Source: Cryptomeria japonica
Taxonomy: Eukaryota; Streptophyta; Pinopsida; Cupressales; Cupressaceae
DNA length: 64,000 bases
Direction of reading: 5' to 3'
Assembly: GCF_030272615.1 (NCBI RefSeq)
Contig: NC_081409.1
Location: 244,735,502-244,799,501 of the forward strand
Shown here: positions 49,006 through 60,959 of the stretch, piece after piece
Position numbering within the stretch: position 1 is the first letter of the stretch
How the letters are laid out: each line of letters begins with the position of its first letter
Translations under genes and position numbers: made by a program
The notes under the pieces: generated by a model
Database searches by the model: none
What the model saw: only the letters and a program-made list of their open reading frames with translations
Told to the model about the DNA's origin: nothing

Positions 49006-50169
49006 TGTAAAGCGGAAAATCGCGAGCGAACCCTAAGTGTTCCCCCCACCACTCCAAGGAGAGAGAAAGGAGGTCACTAGGGTTGATGGTTTTCACTTAG
49101 GGGAGACTTTACATTCAAAAGAGGGGTTGAAACCCACAAGATCCAATCCCACACAATGCAAGATTGGATTCTAAATGAGTTTCAAGGGTTAAGACAGCAA
49201 GGCTACCCTCTTTTGTAAAGAATGTAGATAGAAAGATTGAGCTAGGAATGCATAAAAAGTGAGAAAGATTCACTTATAAACAGAGATAGGAATATAGGAT
49301 GAAGCTGCGGACCTGGAATTAGCAGTAAAATGTCGAGACGACGCTGTCCTGCAAATTTGAGCGAAAGTTGATGGGACGATGGCGCCCGGCGTGCACACGG
49401 TCCTCTGAAAAATCCATGAAACGAAGGGGGATCTGTTCATCTCTGCACAAGGATTCCAGATCTTCAATTACAGTCGCGTACCTGCAACCTACACACAGAA
49501 AAGAGAAGACAATTGGGGGGTTAGGGATTAGGGGTTTGCCCTTAGGTCAAACCCTGGTTTTGGAATTAACCAAGAAATGAGAAATGTTGTAAATGTAAAT
49601 GATTGTAATGTAATAAAGTACCAATACCTTGTTGTAAGAATGTTTGTATTCTTACATGCGAAGGTGTAAATGTTGTTGTATGTGGTATGTGATCTCCTCT
49701 TCAATGGTTGAATCCTTGTCTTGAATGCAACACTTAGCCTTGAATGGAGACTTAGAATGCTCAATTGCTTGAAGGAATGCTTGAATGCTTGAATGCTTGA
49801 ATGTTGCTTCTGCCTTTTTTCCATCTACCTTTTTTGAGAGGGGAAATGTAGTTTATATACTTGCCAATTAGGGTTAAAAGACTGATTTTTCCGACCTTAG
49901 GTCGACCTCGGAAGATTATTTTCCAATTTGCAAACATAAAGACCCGAGACCCAAAAGAGACCGGGCCCAAAAATAGGGCTAGGGACCAGGGCGTTGGGCG
50001 CCATGGTCCTGGGGGACCAGAGCGCTGGGCGCCATGGTCCCACCTCCAGGGACAGTAGGGTGCAAGGAGGATCAGGCCAGGGTGCTGAAAAATGCAGTTT
50101 TTGATGTCATGGACAAGTTTCGGGGTCTCCATTCAGGTTCAGTGTTGCATCGCCATCGTGAAGACCCAA
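49006..50169 (-). repeat. G LTR4 (5' LTR of G2), end-truncated
   Basis: Starts TGTAAAGCGGAAAATCG; breaks at GTGAAGACCCAAA, about 45 bp short of its end, directly into LTR5. Two copies of the GC-rich motif remain. TATA box at 49852-49859. Confidence 0.88.
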
Positions 50170-51345
50170 AAGTGGAAAATCTCGAACGAACCCTAAGTGT
50201 TCCCCCCACCACTCCAAGGAGAGAGAAAGGGGGTCACTAGGGTTGACGGTTTTCACTTAGGGGAGACTTTACATTCAAAAGAGGGGTTGAAACCTACAAG
50301 ATCCAATCCCACACAATGCAAGATTGGATTCTAAATGAGTTTCAAGGGTTAAGACAGCAAGGCTACCCTCTTTTGTAAAGAATGTAGATAGAAGGATTAA
50401 GCTAGGAATGCATGAAAAGTGAGAAAGATTCACTTATAAACAGAGGTAGGAATATGGGATGAAGTTGCGGACTTGGAATTAGCAGTAAAATGTCGAGACG
50501 GCGCTGTCCTGCAAATTTGAGCGAAAGTTGATTGGACGATGGCGCCCAGCGTGCACACAGTCCTTCGAAAAATCCGCGAAATGAAGGGGGATCTATTTGT
50601 CTCTACACAAGGATTCCAAATCTTCAATTACAGTCATGTACCTACAACCTACACATAGAAAAGAGAGGATGATTGGGGGGTTAGGGATTAGGGGTTTGCC
50701 CTTAGGTCAAACCCCAGTTTTTGAATTAACCAAGAAATGAGAATGTTGTAAATGTAAATGATTGTAATGTAATAAAGTACCAATACCTTGTTGTAAGAAT
50801 GTTTGTATTCTTACATGCGAAGGTGTAAATGTTGTTGTATGTTGTATGTTGTATGTGGTATGTGATCTCCTCTTCAATGGTTGAATCCTTGTCTTGAATG
50901 CAACACTTAGCCTTGAATGGAGACTTAGAATGATCAATTGCTTGAAGGAATGCTTGAATGCTTGAGTAGAATTTTCGCCTTTTTTCCATCTCCCCAAAAT
51001 GAGAGAGGAAATGTAGTTTATATACTTGCCAATTAGGGTTGAAAGACTGATTTTTCCGACCTTAGGCCGACCTAGAAAGATTATTTTCCAATTTGCAAAC
51101 TTAAAGACCCGAAGCCCCATAAGAGACCGGTCCCAAAATAGGGCCAGGGACCAGGGCGCTGGGCGCCATGGTCCCACCTCCAGGGACAGCAGGGTGCAAG
51201 GAGGATCAGGCCAGGGTGCTGAAAAATGCAACTTTTGATGTCAGGAACAAGTTTCAGGGTCTCCATTCAGGTTTAGTGTTGCGTCGCCATCGTGAAGACT
51301 CAAATGCGGTCGAAATTGCAAGTGTCACAATTTTAGGACACTTCA
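50170..51345 (-). repeat. G LTR5 (3' LTR of G3), start-truncated
   Basis: Begins AGTGGAAAATCTCG, missing the usual TGTA, and ends TTTAGGACACTTCA before the polypurine tract. Only one GC-rich motif copy. The junction with LTR4 sits on a short AAA overlap, consistent with illegitimate recombination that removed a body. Confidence 0.85.
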
Positions 51346-52100
51346 TTTAGCCCCCACTTTAGCAAGAGTATAAGCGTACGCTCATACTTCTGGTAAAGTA
51401 CAAGGAAACAACATTGAAAGACTTTCACCATGTCAAGGAGGCAAGACACACCAAGCCCCCAGTGGACTAAGGATCTTACGACTTCGATTGACAAAGTAAA
51501 AAGGAAGATCATGAGGGAGAACCATGACACTTAGTAGTAAGGTTCCCTCACTATGAGTCATGCAAGAAAGACATCAAAAAATTTCAAGGCAAAGCTAAAT
51601 TTGTCGAGAAATTTTCAAGTATCCTGAAGCGATAGACGGGGTGTATGCCCCCCTACGTTAAAGCAATTGCACACACCTCAACAGGGGTGATTTCTTTAAG
51701 GTAGTGATACACATAAGAAATGAGAAGGGAAAGGAGCACGTTATCACAAAGATTTAGCCCCCAAGTGTGAGATAAACCCAAGGATAATAGACACAAAACA
51801 CAAAGCACAAGGTGACTTCGCTTTCCTCGGGGTCAGTATGTTGTATGATAATTCATGTATATCATATGTATGTATGCATAATTGTTCTTCATTCCCCAAT
51901 CAAGGAAGGTCACCTAGAAGAAGGGAACACATGTGTCTTTTGAGTCAACATGAGAGAGACCAAAAGAGATCTCAATGCTTTGCATCGTCCTCAAGTAGAC
52001 AACACTAAGGACAACGAATAGAAGAATGAGAATAACACATAGAAGAAGTAACAAAAGAAAGAGAGGAGGAGAGAATCTACTATGCTAATGAAACTAGTCT
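51346..52100 (-). other. G3 3' untranslated region
   Basis: Polypurine tract and non-coding tail, highly similar to 43654-44401 in G2. No ORF. Confidence 0.6.
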
Positions 52101-54833
52101 AGCACGTCATCTACCCCTCCGATCTTGTTGATCAATGTTTCAGGAAGGCAGGGAACACGCTAGAGGAGGAACATCCAACACAGCAGATGGAGCTATCACA
52201 AGATCCAAACAAGGGCTATGTTCATGTTCCAAGCCACGTTGTTCTTGTCTAGGAGCTAGGATAAGTGCTTTAGAAAATTTGTTAGATAGATGGTTATCAA
52301 CATCAACAAATTCATATTCACTATCAGAAGCAAGAGAAGCAACATTTTCATCATGAATAACATTTTCATCCATATTATCATCGAGATTTATAAAAATAGG
52401 ATCTTTTACTCGCATAGGATCAAAACTATCATGCATCTTATGTTTAGGAGATTTTGGAGAAAATGGAATAATGCTTGTTGAAGGTGTTTTTGGAGATTGC
52501 AAAGTTTGAGAAGCAGCTGCCTAAGCTCTAAGATGATGCTTTCGTCGGCGTTCACGCGCAGAATGATTTCGTCTAGTCTTAGTAGGAAGCGGAGAAGATT
52601 GAGGAGGAGGAATGTTCTCATCCTTATCACTTGGGTGTTTAGGTTGTGGTCTCTTAGGCTGGATAATAGGAGAAGAGGAAGGTCTCTTCTCTCCATAAGA
52701 GGAAGGAGGAGGAACTGCTCCGTATAAAGGAGGAATATTTGGTTTAGGAAGAAGACCAAGTCCATCATGATGAGGAGGTATAGGTCTACTTTTAGAAAGT
52801 TTATTAGACATAGAAATAGTCACATCCATAGGAATGGGTTGGGAATCTTCTTGAGGAAAGACATTAGTTTTATCTTTCAAAGGAAGAACTTCCTTCTCAA
52901 GAATGATATTAATATCAAGTTTGGGTGTTCTAGGTTCACTTAGAGATAGGATCATATCTGTTTTCCACTTTTGATAACATTTGAAAAGATGATCACTTCG
53001 CGGAGGAAGAGATTGGAATTGTTTAGGCCAAAAATAATCAATAGGAACGCTAGAAGTTCTTTCAGCTGGTTTAAAGAGACTATGATTGACAGTAACAACT
53101 TCACCATTATGGGGAAATTTCAAACACTTATGAATAGGAGAAGCAATAGCTTTCATGGAAGATAGCTAAGGATAGCCTAGCTTCACACGAAATTGTTCAG
53201 ATGAAGGAATAATAGCAAAGCTCACATCAAGGGATTTGTTATGGACCTCAATAGGTAATGTAATAGAACCAATTGCAGGAGAAGAAAATGCATCAAATAA
53301 TTTCACAATCACATCTGTTTTGTCATAGATCACTTGATTCAATTGTAAAGTAAAGAGAAATTCTTCAGTAATGATATTAACCATGCAAGAAGGATCAATA
53401 AGCACTCCACGGCAAGGTGTATTCTTGACTTTTGCAACTATGTATAAAGGACCATCAGGTGCCCTAATAGTTTCACTAGAATCAAATGTGATGGAAGGTT
53501 CTTTAGGGTTTTCTTGCTGCTCTACAAAGTTAATCACATTCGGAGTCATAGACACAAGACCATCAGATGAGAAAGAGGAATCATTAGCCTCAATCGCATT
53601 AGAGGTATGAGAAGGTAATGGATCAGTAAAAATTTTAAGATTTTGGTTAGGAGGAGCTACAGATGTATTGCCTTTATCATTCACTCTTGAAACAGAGATA
53701 GTATTATTATCAATCAAATCTTGAATTTTACCTTTTAAAGCAAAACATTTTTCAGTATCATGCCTAGGTTGACGATGAAATTGACAAAAAGATTTGTTAT
53801 CAAAATAGGGTGAATTAATCTTTGTAGGATCTATTTGCTTTATAGGAGGAAGAGTAAGCACATTTTGTTCCAATAACTTATTCATAATACTATGCAATGA
53901 TTCATTCAAAGGAGTAAACTTTCCTTCCTTCTTGAAAAACTTAGAAATAGGAGGCACACCTGATGCTGCATTCACATTGTTGTTGATGATGTTTTCATTG
54001 AATTTAATGGACTCTTTGTTCAGTTTAAACTTTCCAAATGGTTGTTGACTACTATCACCCTTATCACTCGGAGCCATAGGATTTGCTTGTTCCATTTGAC
54101 TCACAGTCAGTTGATAATTGTGAAGAGTTGCACACAAGTGTTGGAAAGAAGTAAACTCAGAAAACAGAAGTTTTTCTCTAATATCTTTTTGTAAATTAGA
54201 AATAAAGATTCTTTGAATATCATTGTCAGGCACTGGAAAAGAGATTTGAGCATACAAATGCTTATATCTACCAATGAAATCAGTCACTTTTTCTTTAACA
54301 CCTTGTTTACAATGCATTAAATCAATCAAAGTAACTTTAGGACTTATATTGTTTTGAAATTGTTGAATAAAAGCATTTGCAAGTTGTTCAAAAGAAGTAA
54401 TAGAATAAGAAGGCAACGAGCAATACCATTGTAGGGATTTATCTCTTAATGTCCTAGTAAACAGTTTTGCAAGCAACCTTTGGTCATAAGCAAAATCGGT
54501 ACATATTGTTTGAAAAGTCTTAACATGTGTTAGAGGATCACCTTTACCATTATAAAGCTCCAAATGCGGGATTTCAACATGCTTAGGAGGGACAGCTCGA
54601 ACAATGTCAAGAGAAAGTGGGCTCGCAACATCAAATGTGGGCACACTAAACTTAGATTGATTCATAGAGGCAATTTGTTGCTGTAAAGAAGAGACAGTTT
54701 GTGCAAGATTGTTAATGGTCGCTTCAGTCGAAGAATTCATATTAGATGTGTTAGATTGAGATGGAGGTATTATGTTATTGAAAGAAGGTATTGATTGAGA
54801 GTAAGGTGGCGGGATAGTATGATAGTTAGTCAT
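52101..54833 (-). pseudogene. G3 ORF2: gag plus protease-like domain
   Basis: The first 555 codons (54833-53166) are open: Gln-rich start, Retrotrans_gag core (LELYNGKGDPLTHVKTFQ), finger CQFHRQPRHDTEKCF (the Gly of G2's PGH is Arg here) and the protease-like part GVLIDPSCMVNIITEEFL. A Trp codon is TAG at about 53163 after KLGYP. Further open pieces (53156-52521, 52502-52140) end early at a TGA where G2 has Arg. The Asp-Pro-Ser active-site change is shared with G2, so it predates the copies. Without RT or integrase, mobilisation would depend on another element. Confidence 0.87.
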
Positions 54834-54839
54834 AGGAGA

Positions 54840-55526
54840 TTATTGGAAAAGAGGAGCACTACAAGGAGGAATGGAATGGTTAAATGAATTGCCCCCTTGC
54901 GTCATGTTCATTTGTGGAGATGTAATAGGAACATTGATTGAAGGAATGAATGAAGAAGTCAGATCAAATGAAGGAAGAGGGTTAATTGAAGAAGAAGGAT
55001 TGCCCCCATGACTGATGATCATAGGCAAAATGTCTTGTATAGAAGTAGTCATTATGTTTGATGTAAAGGTAGGTATACTAGCAATAGAAGTTGTCAACGG
55101 AATAGAATGATTGACTTGAGTGGGAGGTTGTGTATAACCTAAAGTTTTGGCACAACTCTTCATAGGCATCACATTCGAATCCACAATGTGTGCAATACCA
55201 CGCAAAATATCAATTCCATTCTTATCACTTTGAACCATACGTTTTAGACCCTCAATTAAGGGAAGAGCTTGACTATCGGGGTATTCTTGAGACATCCATT
55301 GTCGAAAATCATCAAATTGGTTATCCAATTTTGAAAGTTGTTCTTTAGAAACCTCATGGAGAGCTTCTTCATCATTAGGAGGATTAGAGGAATTACCCAT
55401 GTCCTCGTTAAAAAGGCTATTCAAATTAGGTTCCATCTCCTCAGTAATTAAACCTTGGAAAGACTTAATTCTAAGGCTTCGTCTAACAGGAATAGTGTAA
55501 GTAGGGCTTATTGTTGTAAAACTCAT
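54840..55526 (-). CDS. G3 ORF1, intact 228-codon ORF
   Basis: The only long uninterrupted G ORF1. It starts at ATG 55526 (MSFTTISPTYTIPVRRSLRI), has an acidic region (NDEEALHEVSKEQLSKLDNQ), then a hydrophobic-polar stretch (IDILRGIAHIVDSNVMPMKS) and a low-complexity Ser/Pro/Asn/Thr C-terminus ending SAPLFQ. The stop TAA is followed two codons later by ORF2's ATG (TAATCTCCTATG) in the same frame, exactly as in G2. No known domain. The product may be an accessory structural protein or the N-terminal half of Gag, joined to ORF2 by readthrough or reinitiation; that is inference. Confidence 0.6.
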   Translation of the reverse strand: MSFTTISPTYTIPVRRSLRIKSFQGLITEEMEPNLNSLFNEDMGNSSNPPNDEEALHEVSKEQLSKLDNQFDDFRQWMSQEYPDSQALPLIEGLKRMVQSDKNGIDILRGIAHIVDSNVMPMKSCAKTLGYTQPPTQVNHSIPLTTSIASIPTFTSNIMTTSIQDILPMIISHGGNPSSSINPLPSFDLTSSFIPSINVPITSPQMNMTQGGNSFNHSIPPCSAPLFQ

Positions 55527-56683
55527 GCACTAGAGAGAGAGAGAAGATTTTGAATTTAGAGGTAGCAAATTTCAATAAAATCAGCCAATCTCCTAGATTT
55601 AAGCTGTTAAATACAATCAGGACAATCTCCCGAAATTTCAAAAAAAATGTCCGAGACCGTGGCGAACGGAGTGCACACGGTCCTCGCAACTTTTTTCGAA
55701 ATTTTCAGGGATGAAAGTTATGATGATTTTAAAGCTAATCTGAAAAAATTGAGTGATTTTACGATCTGTAGATAGGCCAAATTAAAGTTGCAATCTCAAA
55801 ATTGAACCCTACCAAGATTGTTGAAAAATGCAAAATTTGAATTTTGAAAAAGAGAGGGAAACTGAAATTTTGAATTTTATGATTTTAGAGGGAATACTAA
55901 AAGCAATGTAGGTTTTGAAATTTAAAAGTTGACTCAATTTCACGCAAAATTCAATTTTGAAAGCAGAAATCAAAGTTGTCGCAATTAAACATTTAATTTC
56001 AAAAGTCACAAATTGCAAAAATTTGAATAAAGCACGGAAATTTCGAATGAATGTCGACACACTTTTCAGATTTAGGACAGTAAGAAACACAATTTTGACA
56101 TGAATTTCAGTTTCAACAATTTTTGAATGATTAGGAGCCTTAATCCAAGCAATCACTAGACCAACTTTGACTTTAATTTTGAAAGTGATAGAATTGATAA
56201 AATCAGCCAAAATTTTGGATTTTAGTAGAAAAATACAATAAGATCTAACTCCCGAAATTTCAAAAAAAATGTCGAGGACAATGGCGCTCGGGGTGCACAT
56301 GGTCCTCGCAACTTTTTTCCAAATTTTCAGGGATGAAAGGTATTATGATTTTGTTGCGGAATCCAAAGTTATAGCTGATTTGGAAATGTTTTGATCAGTG
56401 AAATTATCAGTCAAAGGTTGAATCAAGAAGGTTTTAAAAATTAGGGTTTTGACACTTAACCACTTAATTTTCAGAATTAAAGCACAAATATGAATTGACA
56501 ATTTGTAATAGAAGGGCAGATCTGAAACAAGCATTAACAATTAAACATTTCACAAGCTCAATTACTAAAAAGAAAATTTAGGGTTTTTTATGCAATTAAA
56601 CTCTAAAATTTGCAAAAGATCAAACATGGAAATGTAATCAAGGCATCCAATTTTGAGATCTAACTATGAATAATCAGAAAGGA
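55527..56683 (-). other. G3 leader with internal repeat
   Basis: Equivalent to the G2 leader, with the same two module copies (about 55560-55720 and 56180-56340) containing GTGCACACGGTCC or GTGCACATGGTCC and TCCTCGCAACTTTTTT. Confidence 0.6.
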
Positions 56684-56703
56684 TGTTCACGTCGGGTTCA
56701 CCA
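56684..56703 (-). promoter_or_regulatory. G3 primer binding site
   Basis: Same 20-base site as at 48983, next to LTR6. Confidence 0.88.
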
Positions 56704-56706
56704 AAA

Positions 56707-57955
56707 TGTAAAGCGGAAAATCGTGATCGAACCCTAAGTGTTCCCCCCACCACTCCAAGGAGAGAGAAAGGAGGTCACTAGGGTTGACGGTTTTCACTTA
56801 GGGGAGACTTTACATTCAAAAGAGGGGTTGAAACCCACAAGATCCAATCCCACACAATGCAAGATTGGATTCTAAATGAGTTTCAAGGGTTGAGACATCA
56901 AGGATACCCTCTTTTGTAAAGATTGTAGATAGAAAGATTGAACTAGGAATGCATGTAAAGTAAGAAAGATTCGCTTATAAACAGAGATAGGGATATAGGA
57001 TGAAGTTGCGGACCTAGAATTAGTAGTAAAATGTTGAGACAACGCTGTCCTGCAAATTTAAGCGAAAGTTGATGGGACGATGGCGCCCGACGTGCACACG
57101 GTCCTCCGAAAAATCCGCGAAACGAAGGGGGATCTGTTCGTCTCTGCACAAGGATTCCAGATCTTCAATTATAGTCGCGTACCTGCAACCTACACACAAA
57201 AAAGAGAGGATTATTGGGGGGTTAGGGATTAGGGGTTTTCCCTTAGGTCAAACCCCAGTTTTGGAATTAACCAAGAAATGAGAAATGTTGTAAATGATTG
57301 TAATGTAATAAAGTACCAATACCTTGTTGTAAGAATGTTTGTATTCTTACATGCGAAGGTGTAATTGTTGTTGTATGTTGTATGTTGTAAGTGATCTCCT
57401 CTTCAATGGTTGAATCCTTGTCTTGAATGCAACACTTAGCCTTGAATGGAGACTTAGAATGATCAATTGCTTGAAGGAATGCTTGAATGCTTGAATGTTT
57501 GAATATCGTTTCAGCGTCTTGTACACATATGTCCCTCCTCCTCAAAATGGGAGAGGAAATGTAGTTTATATACTTGTCAATTAGGGTTGAAAGACTGATT
57601 TTTCCGACCTTAGGCCGACCTGGGAAGATTATTTTCCAATTTGCAAACATAAAGACCTGAGACCCAAAAGAGACCGGGCCCTAAAATAGGGCCAGGGACC
57701 AGGGCGCTGGGCGCCATGGTCCTGGGGGACCAGAGCACTAGGCGCCATGGTCCTGAAGGACCAGGGCGCTGGGCGCCATGGTCCCACCTCCAGGGACAGC
57801 AGGGTGCAAGGAGGATCAGGCCAGGGTGCTGAAAAATGCGGTTTTTGATGTCATAAACAAGTTTCAGGGTCTCCATTCAGGTTCCGTGTTGCATCGCCAT
57901 CGTGAAGACCCAAATGCGGTCGAAATTGCAAGTGTCACAATTTTAGGATGCTACA
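56707..57955 (-). repeat. G LTR6 (array right edge, 5' LTR of G3)
   Basis: Full-length 1249-bp copy, TGTAAAGCGGAAAATCG to TTTTAGGATGCTACA, followed by target duplication ACACT (57956-57960). Closest in detail to LTR1: both have ATGCATGTAAAGTAAG and a TTTGAATATCGTTTC segment. This is expected if LTR1 and LTR6 are the original flanking pair. Three GC-rich motif copies at 57697-57785. Confidence 0.9.
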
Positions 57956-58760
57956 ACACTTATGTATACATGACATCAAACTTGGAGAAATCATCAAGGT
58001 CGGCTCAACACTCATCACCTAATTACAAAAATACAACCATACTCAATACAATATTACATGCGGACCAAGACATAGCACAGACCCAAATCTTTCACCTTGG
58101 ACATGTTACACCTGCAATAATTATGCCTCGAATATCTGTGATATGCTACAAGCATTTGATTAGCTAAGAACGTGAAGGACATAGATGTACCAAAGAAAAA
58201 GATCGATTACAAGATCAACAATCAATGCGGACCACCAAAACAAAAGGCACACAATCCAAAAACATCCATGAGCACCATGAATTACTATAGCAACATCAGC
58301 ACAAACATAAATTACTAGAATCGGCAAAATCTTCATATCGAACCTTAGGAACACTAATTACAATGACTATCAACCTTGAAAAATCACTTGCGGACCTCTA
58401 AACCATGAACCACTTGAATTGAGGACACACACCAATGTCCCAAACACTCCAAATCCATAGAACAAGATATTACAATACGGAGCAATGCAGATCAAAATAC
58501 TATCACTATGTCACCACTGGACAATTGAAAAATCAGCCACAACACAGATACCCATAACTCAATCAAATCTCCATGCGAACCTCTGAAGATTGAACTGAAT
58601 CAACTATATATAGCCCTCTACAAACCCTTTAATCTACAAACTCTGATCTTTATCATGTTGAACAAACTAACTCACTAACATATTGCGAAATATGTTGACA
58701 ACAATGACAACACATCTCTCAAATATCTCTCAAGCACATATTTGAAACATTCTTCCAACA
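57956..58760 (-). repeat. Element B 3' LTR, right piece
   Basis: Continues the LTR interrupted at 38092 (ATACATGACATCAAACTTGG, matching 63797 onward) and ends CATTCTTCCAACA. On the minus strand the LTR starts TGTTGGAAGAATG. Confidence 0.88.
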
Positions 58761-58782
58761 ATCTCAATAATCTCTCCCTTTG
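58761..58782 (-). promoter_or_regulatory. Polypurine tract of element B
   Basis: Minus strand GCCAAAGGGAGAGATTATTG lies directly before the LTR start and next to a CATTGATG-type sequence common in copia 3' ends. Confidence 0.7.
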
Positions 58783-59077
58783 GCATTGATGGCAACATAT
58801 GATGTGAAGCTGATACAATCAATTACAAAGAATCAACAACTCCCCCTTAGACCTCGCACACAACTTTATTCATAGTTTTCACATGACTCTCTCCCCCTTT
58901 GACATCAATGGAAAAGGTACATATTTGCAATCAAACCACAAAACTAACTCTTTTCCCTGAATCTGAACATCTGACTCACAAAATTGACTACTCCCCCTAG
59001 GTAGAAACCACCAATAATCAATCCAGATCACAATATATGACTATGAAAGGCACAAAACTTATGCATACCAATGCATC
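58783..59077 (-). other. Element B 3' untranslated region
   Basis: Non-coding; contains minus-strand GGGGGAG blocks at about 58850, 58900 and 58990, typical of copia 3' ends. Confidence 0.55.
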
Positions 59078-60720
59078 TTAATTCAAATAAGGAGGGGAAA
59101 TCACCCCTAACTTCCCTCGGAGATACTCAAAAGTATCTGTAGGCAAAGGCTTCATGAAGATGTCTGCAATTTGTTTCTTAGTAGACACACACTCCAATCT
59201 GAATTCCTTCTCATTTACCTTATCTCTCAAAAAGTGAAACTTTATGGATATATTCTTAGTCTTTGAATGCAACACCAGATTCTTAGAAATGTTAATTGCA
59301 CTGGAATTGTCATAGTAGAGAGCAATAGGCTCGTCATACACTACTCTGGTATCTTTCAACATCTGCTTCATCCATATCACCTAAGTACAATTATTTTCTA
59401 CAATAATATACTCTACCTCTACAGTAGATATAGAAATAGAATTCTATTTTTTTCTCAATCATGAAACCAATCTTTTTCCCAAGAAAAATGCACCACCAGT
59501 AGTACTCTTTTTGTCATCGACATCTCCTATCTAATCAGCATCAGTAAAATAACTCAAAGTAAAATAATCATCTTTAGGATAACACAGAACAAAATCAATT
59601 ATTCCTTTCAGATATCTAAAAATTCTTTTGACAGCTACAATATGAGATTCCTTATGATCAGCTTGAAATCTAGCAACAAGACAAACTACATTCATGATAT
59701 CAGGTCTGGTCTGAGTCAAATAGAGCAATCCACTAATCATAGATCTATATCTAGTCTAATTTTCTTCAGAGGAATCAATATCTTTAGTCAACTTACATCC
59801 AGTCACCATAAGAGTTCCAACCGGCTTTGAAGCTTCCAAACAAAACTTCTTCAACAACTCTTTTACATACTTGGACTCAGATATAAAGATTCATTTTTCT
59901 AACTATGTGATTTGCAATCCCAAAAAGAATTTCATCTCTCCAATCATATATATTTCAAATTCATTATGTATTTCATTAGCAAACTTTTGTCACAAGCTAT
60001 CATTCCCTCCAAAGATAATATCATCAACAAAAACTTAAACAATCAGAATGTTATCATGATTAATCTTGAAGTACATATTACTATCAATAGCACCTTTGTT
60101 AAATCCTAGCTTTAGCAGATACTTATCCAATCTATCATACCATCCTCCTAGGGCTTGCTTCAGTCCATACAAAGCTTTCTTCAACCGGCAAACAATATCT
60201 CCTTGATCAGACAATTGAAATCCATCTGATAGTTCAATGTACACCTTTTCTTCCAATTCACCATTCAAGAATTCTAACTTGACATCTATCTAATAGACTT
60301 TGAAATCCTTGTAAGCAATAGAAGAAAGAAACAACCTTACAATATAAATCCTTGCCACAGGGGCAAAATTTTCTTCAAAATCAATTCCTTCCATTTATGA
60401 ATATCCTTTACAAGCAGGTCTTGCTTTGTTTCTAACAACTTCACCTTGCTCATTCAATTTGTTTTGGAAGACCCATTCGGTTCCAATTACATTTTTGTCC
60501 TTAGGTATAGGAACAAGATCCCATGTATTATTCTTTTCAATCCACTTCAAATCTTCTTCCATTACTTTTACCCAATGTTCATCTTTATATGCTTCATTTA
60601 CATCCTTAGGTTCAATATTTGAAATTAAACAATACTCAACTTGATCTTCAACAATTCTTCTTCTTGTTTGAACACCTTTATTTTTATCTCCTATGATATG
60701 ATTTTCAGAATGATTCAACC
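59078..60720 (-). pseudogene. Element B reverse transcriptase / RNase H
   Basis: RT opens at about 60718 with NEAYKDEHWVKVMEEDLKWI, WVFQNKLNEQGEVVRNKAR; next ELEEKVYIELSDGFQLSDQG and LKKALYGLKQALGGWYDRLD (60268-60035). The catalytic loop reads FVDDI near 60020 with a stop just upstream. RNase H segments are YLTQTRPDIMNVVCLVARFQ (59740), LYYDNSSAINISKNLVLHSK and IADIFMKPLPTDTFEYLRGK (59380-59078). At least five frame breaks or stops separate these. It would have copied element RNA into DNA; it is inactive. Confidence 0.9.
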
Positions 60721-60959
60721 TTACATACTTGAGAGTCTTAGGATTTTCTTGAATTTCAGACTCTTGTGTTCTTTATTCAGCACTTGCACTAGTTCCTTCT
60801 CCTTGAGGCATTGGATTCACCGGAATGATCTCGACTTGATTATGAGTTTGAGGTTGCTTCCTATTGCTTGCATTGTCATTCTGGTCATCTGAATCACATC
60901 TGCAAGTTCTAGGTTGTCTCTCATTGCTTTCATCAACCTTGACATTTGTACTCTCAACT

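Larger units (their letters stand above)
38093..57955 (-). mobile_element. Head-to-tail array of G elements (gag-only gypsy type)
   Basis: Six LTRs in the same orientation alternate with three internal bodies: LTR1, body G1 (39342-41363), LTR2, LTR3, body G2 (43654-49005), LTR4, LTR5, body G3 (51346-56706), LTR6. The whole array has one target duplication, ACAAT on the left and ACACT on the right (one mismatch). One insertion followed by LTR-LTR recombination is the simplest history. The PBS (GTGAACCCGACGTGAACA) and a polypurine tract (AAAGTGGGGGCTAAA) are conserved. No body encodes RT or integrase, so the family resembles the TR-GAG class of non-autonomous LTR elements. Confidence 0.85.

Noticed and set aside
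57778-58167. 129-codon ORF (MVPPPGTAGCKEDQAR...) at an LTR edge, with relatives in the other G LTRs
   Set aside because: It lies antisense across the LTR and crosses the LTR6/target-site boundary into element B. A real protein gene would not span an insertion junction.
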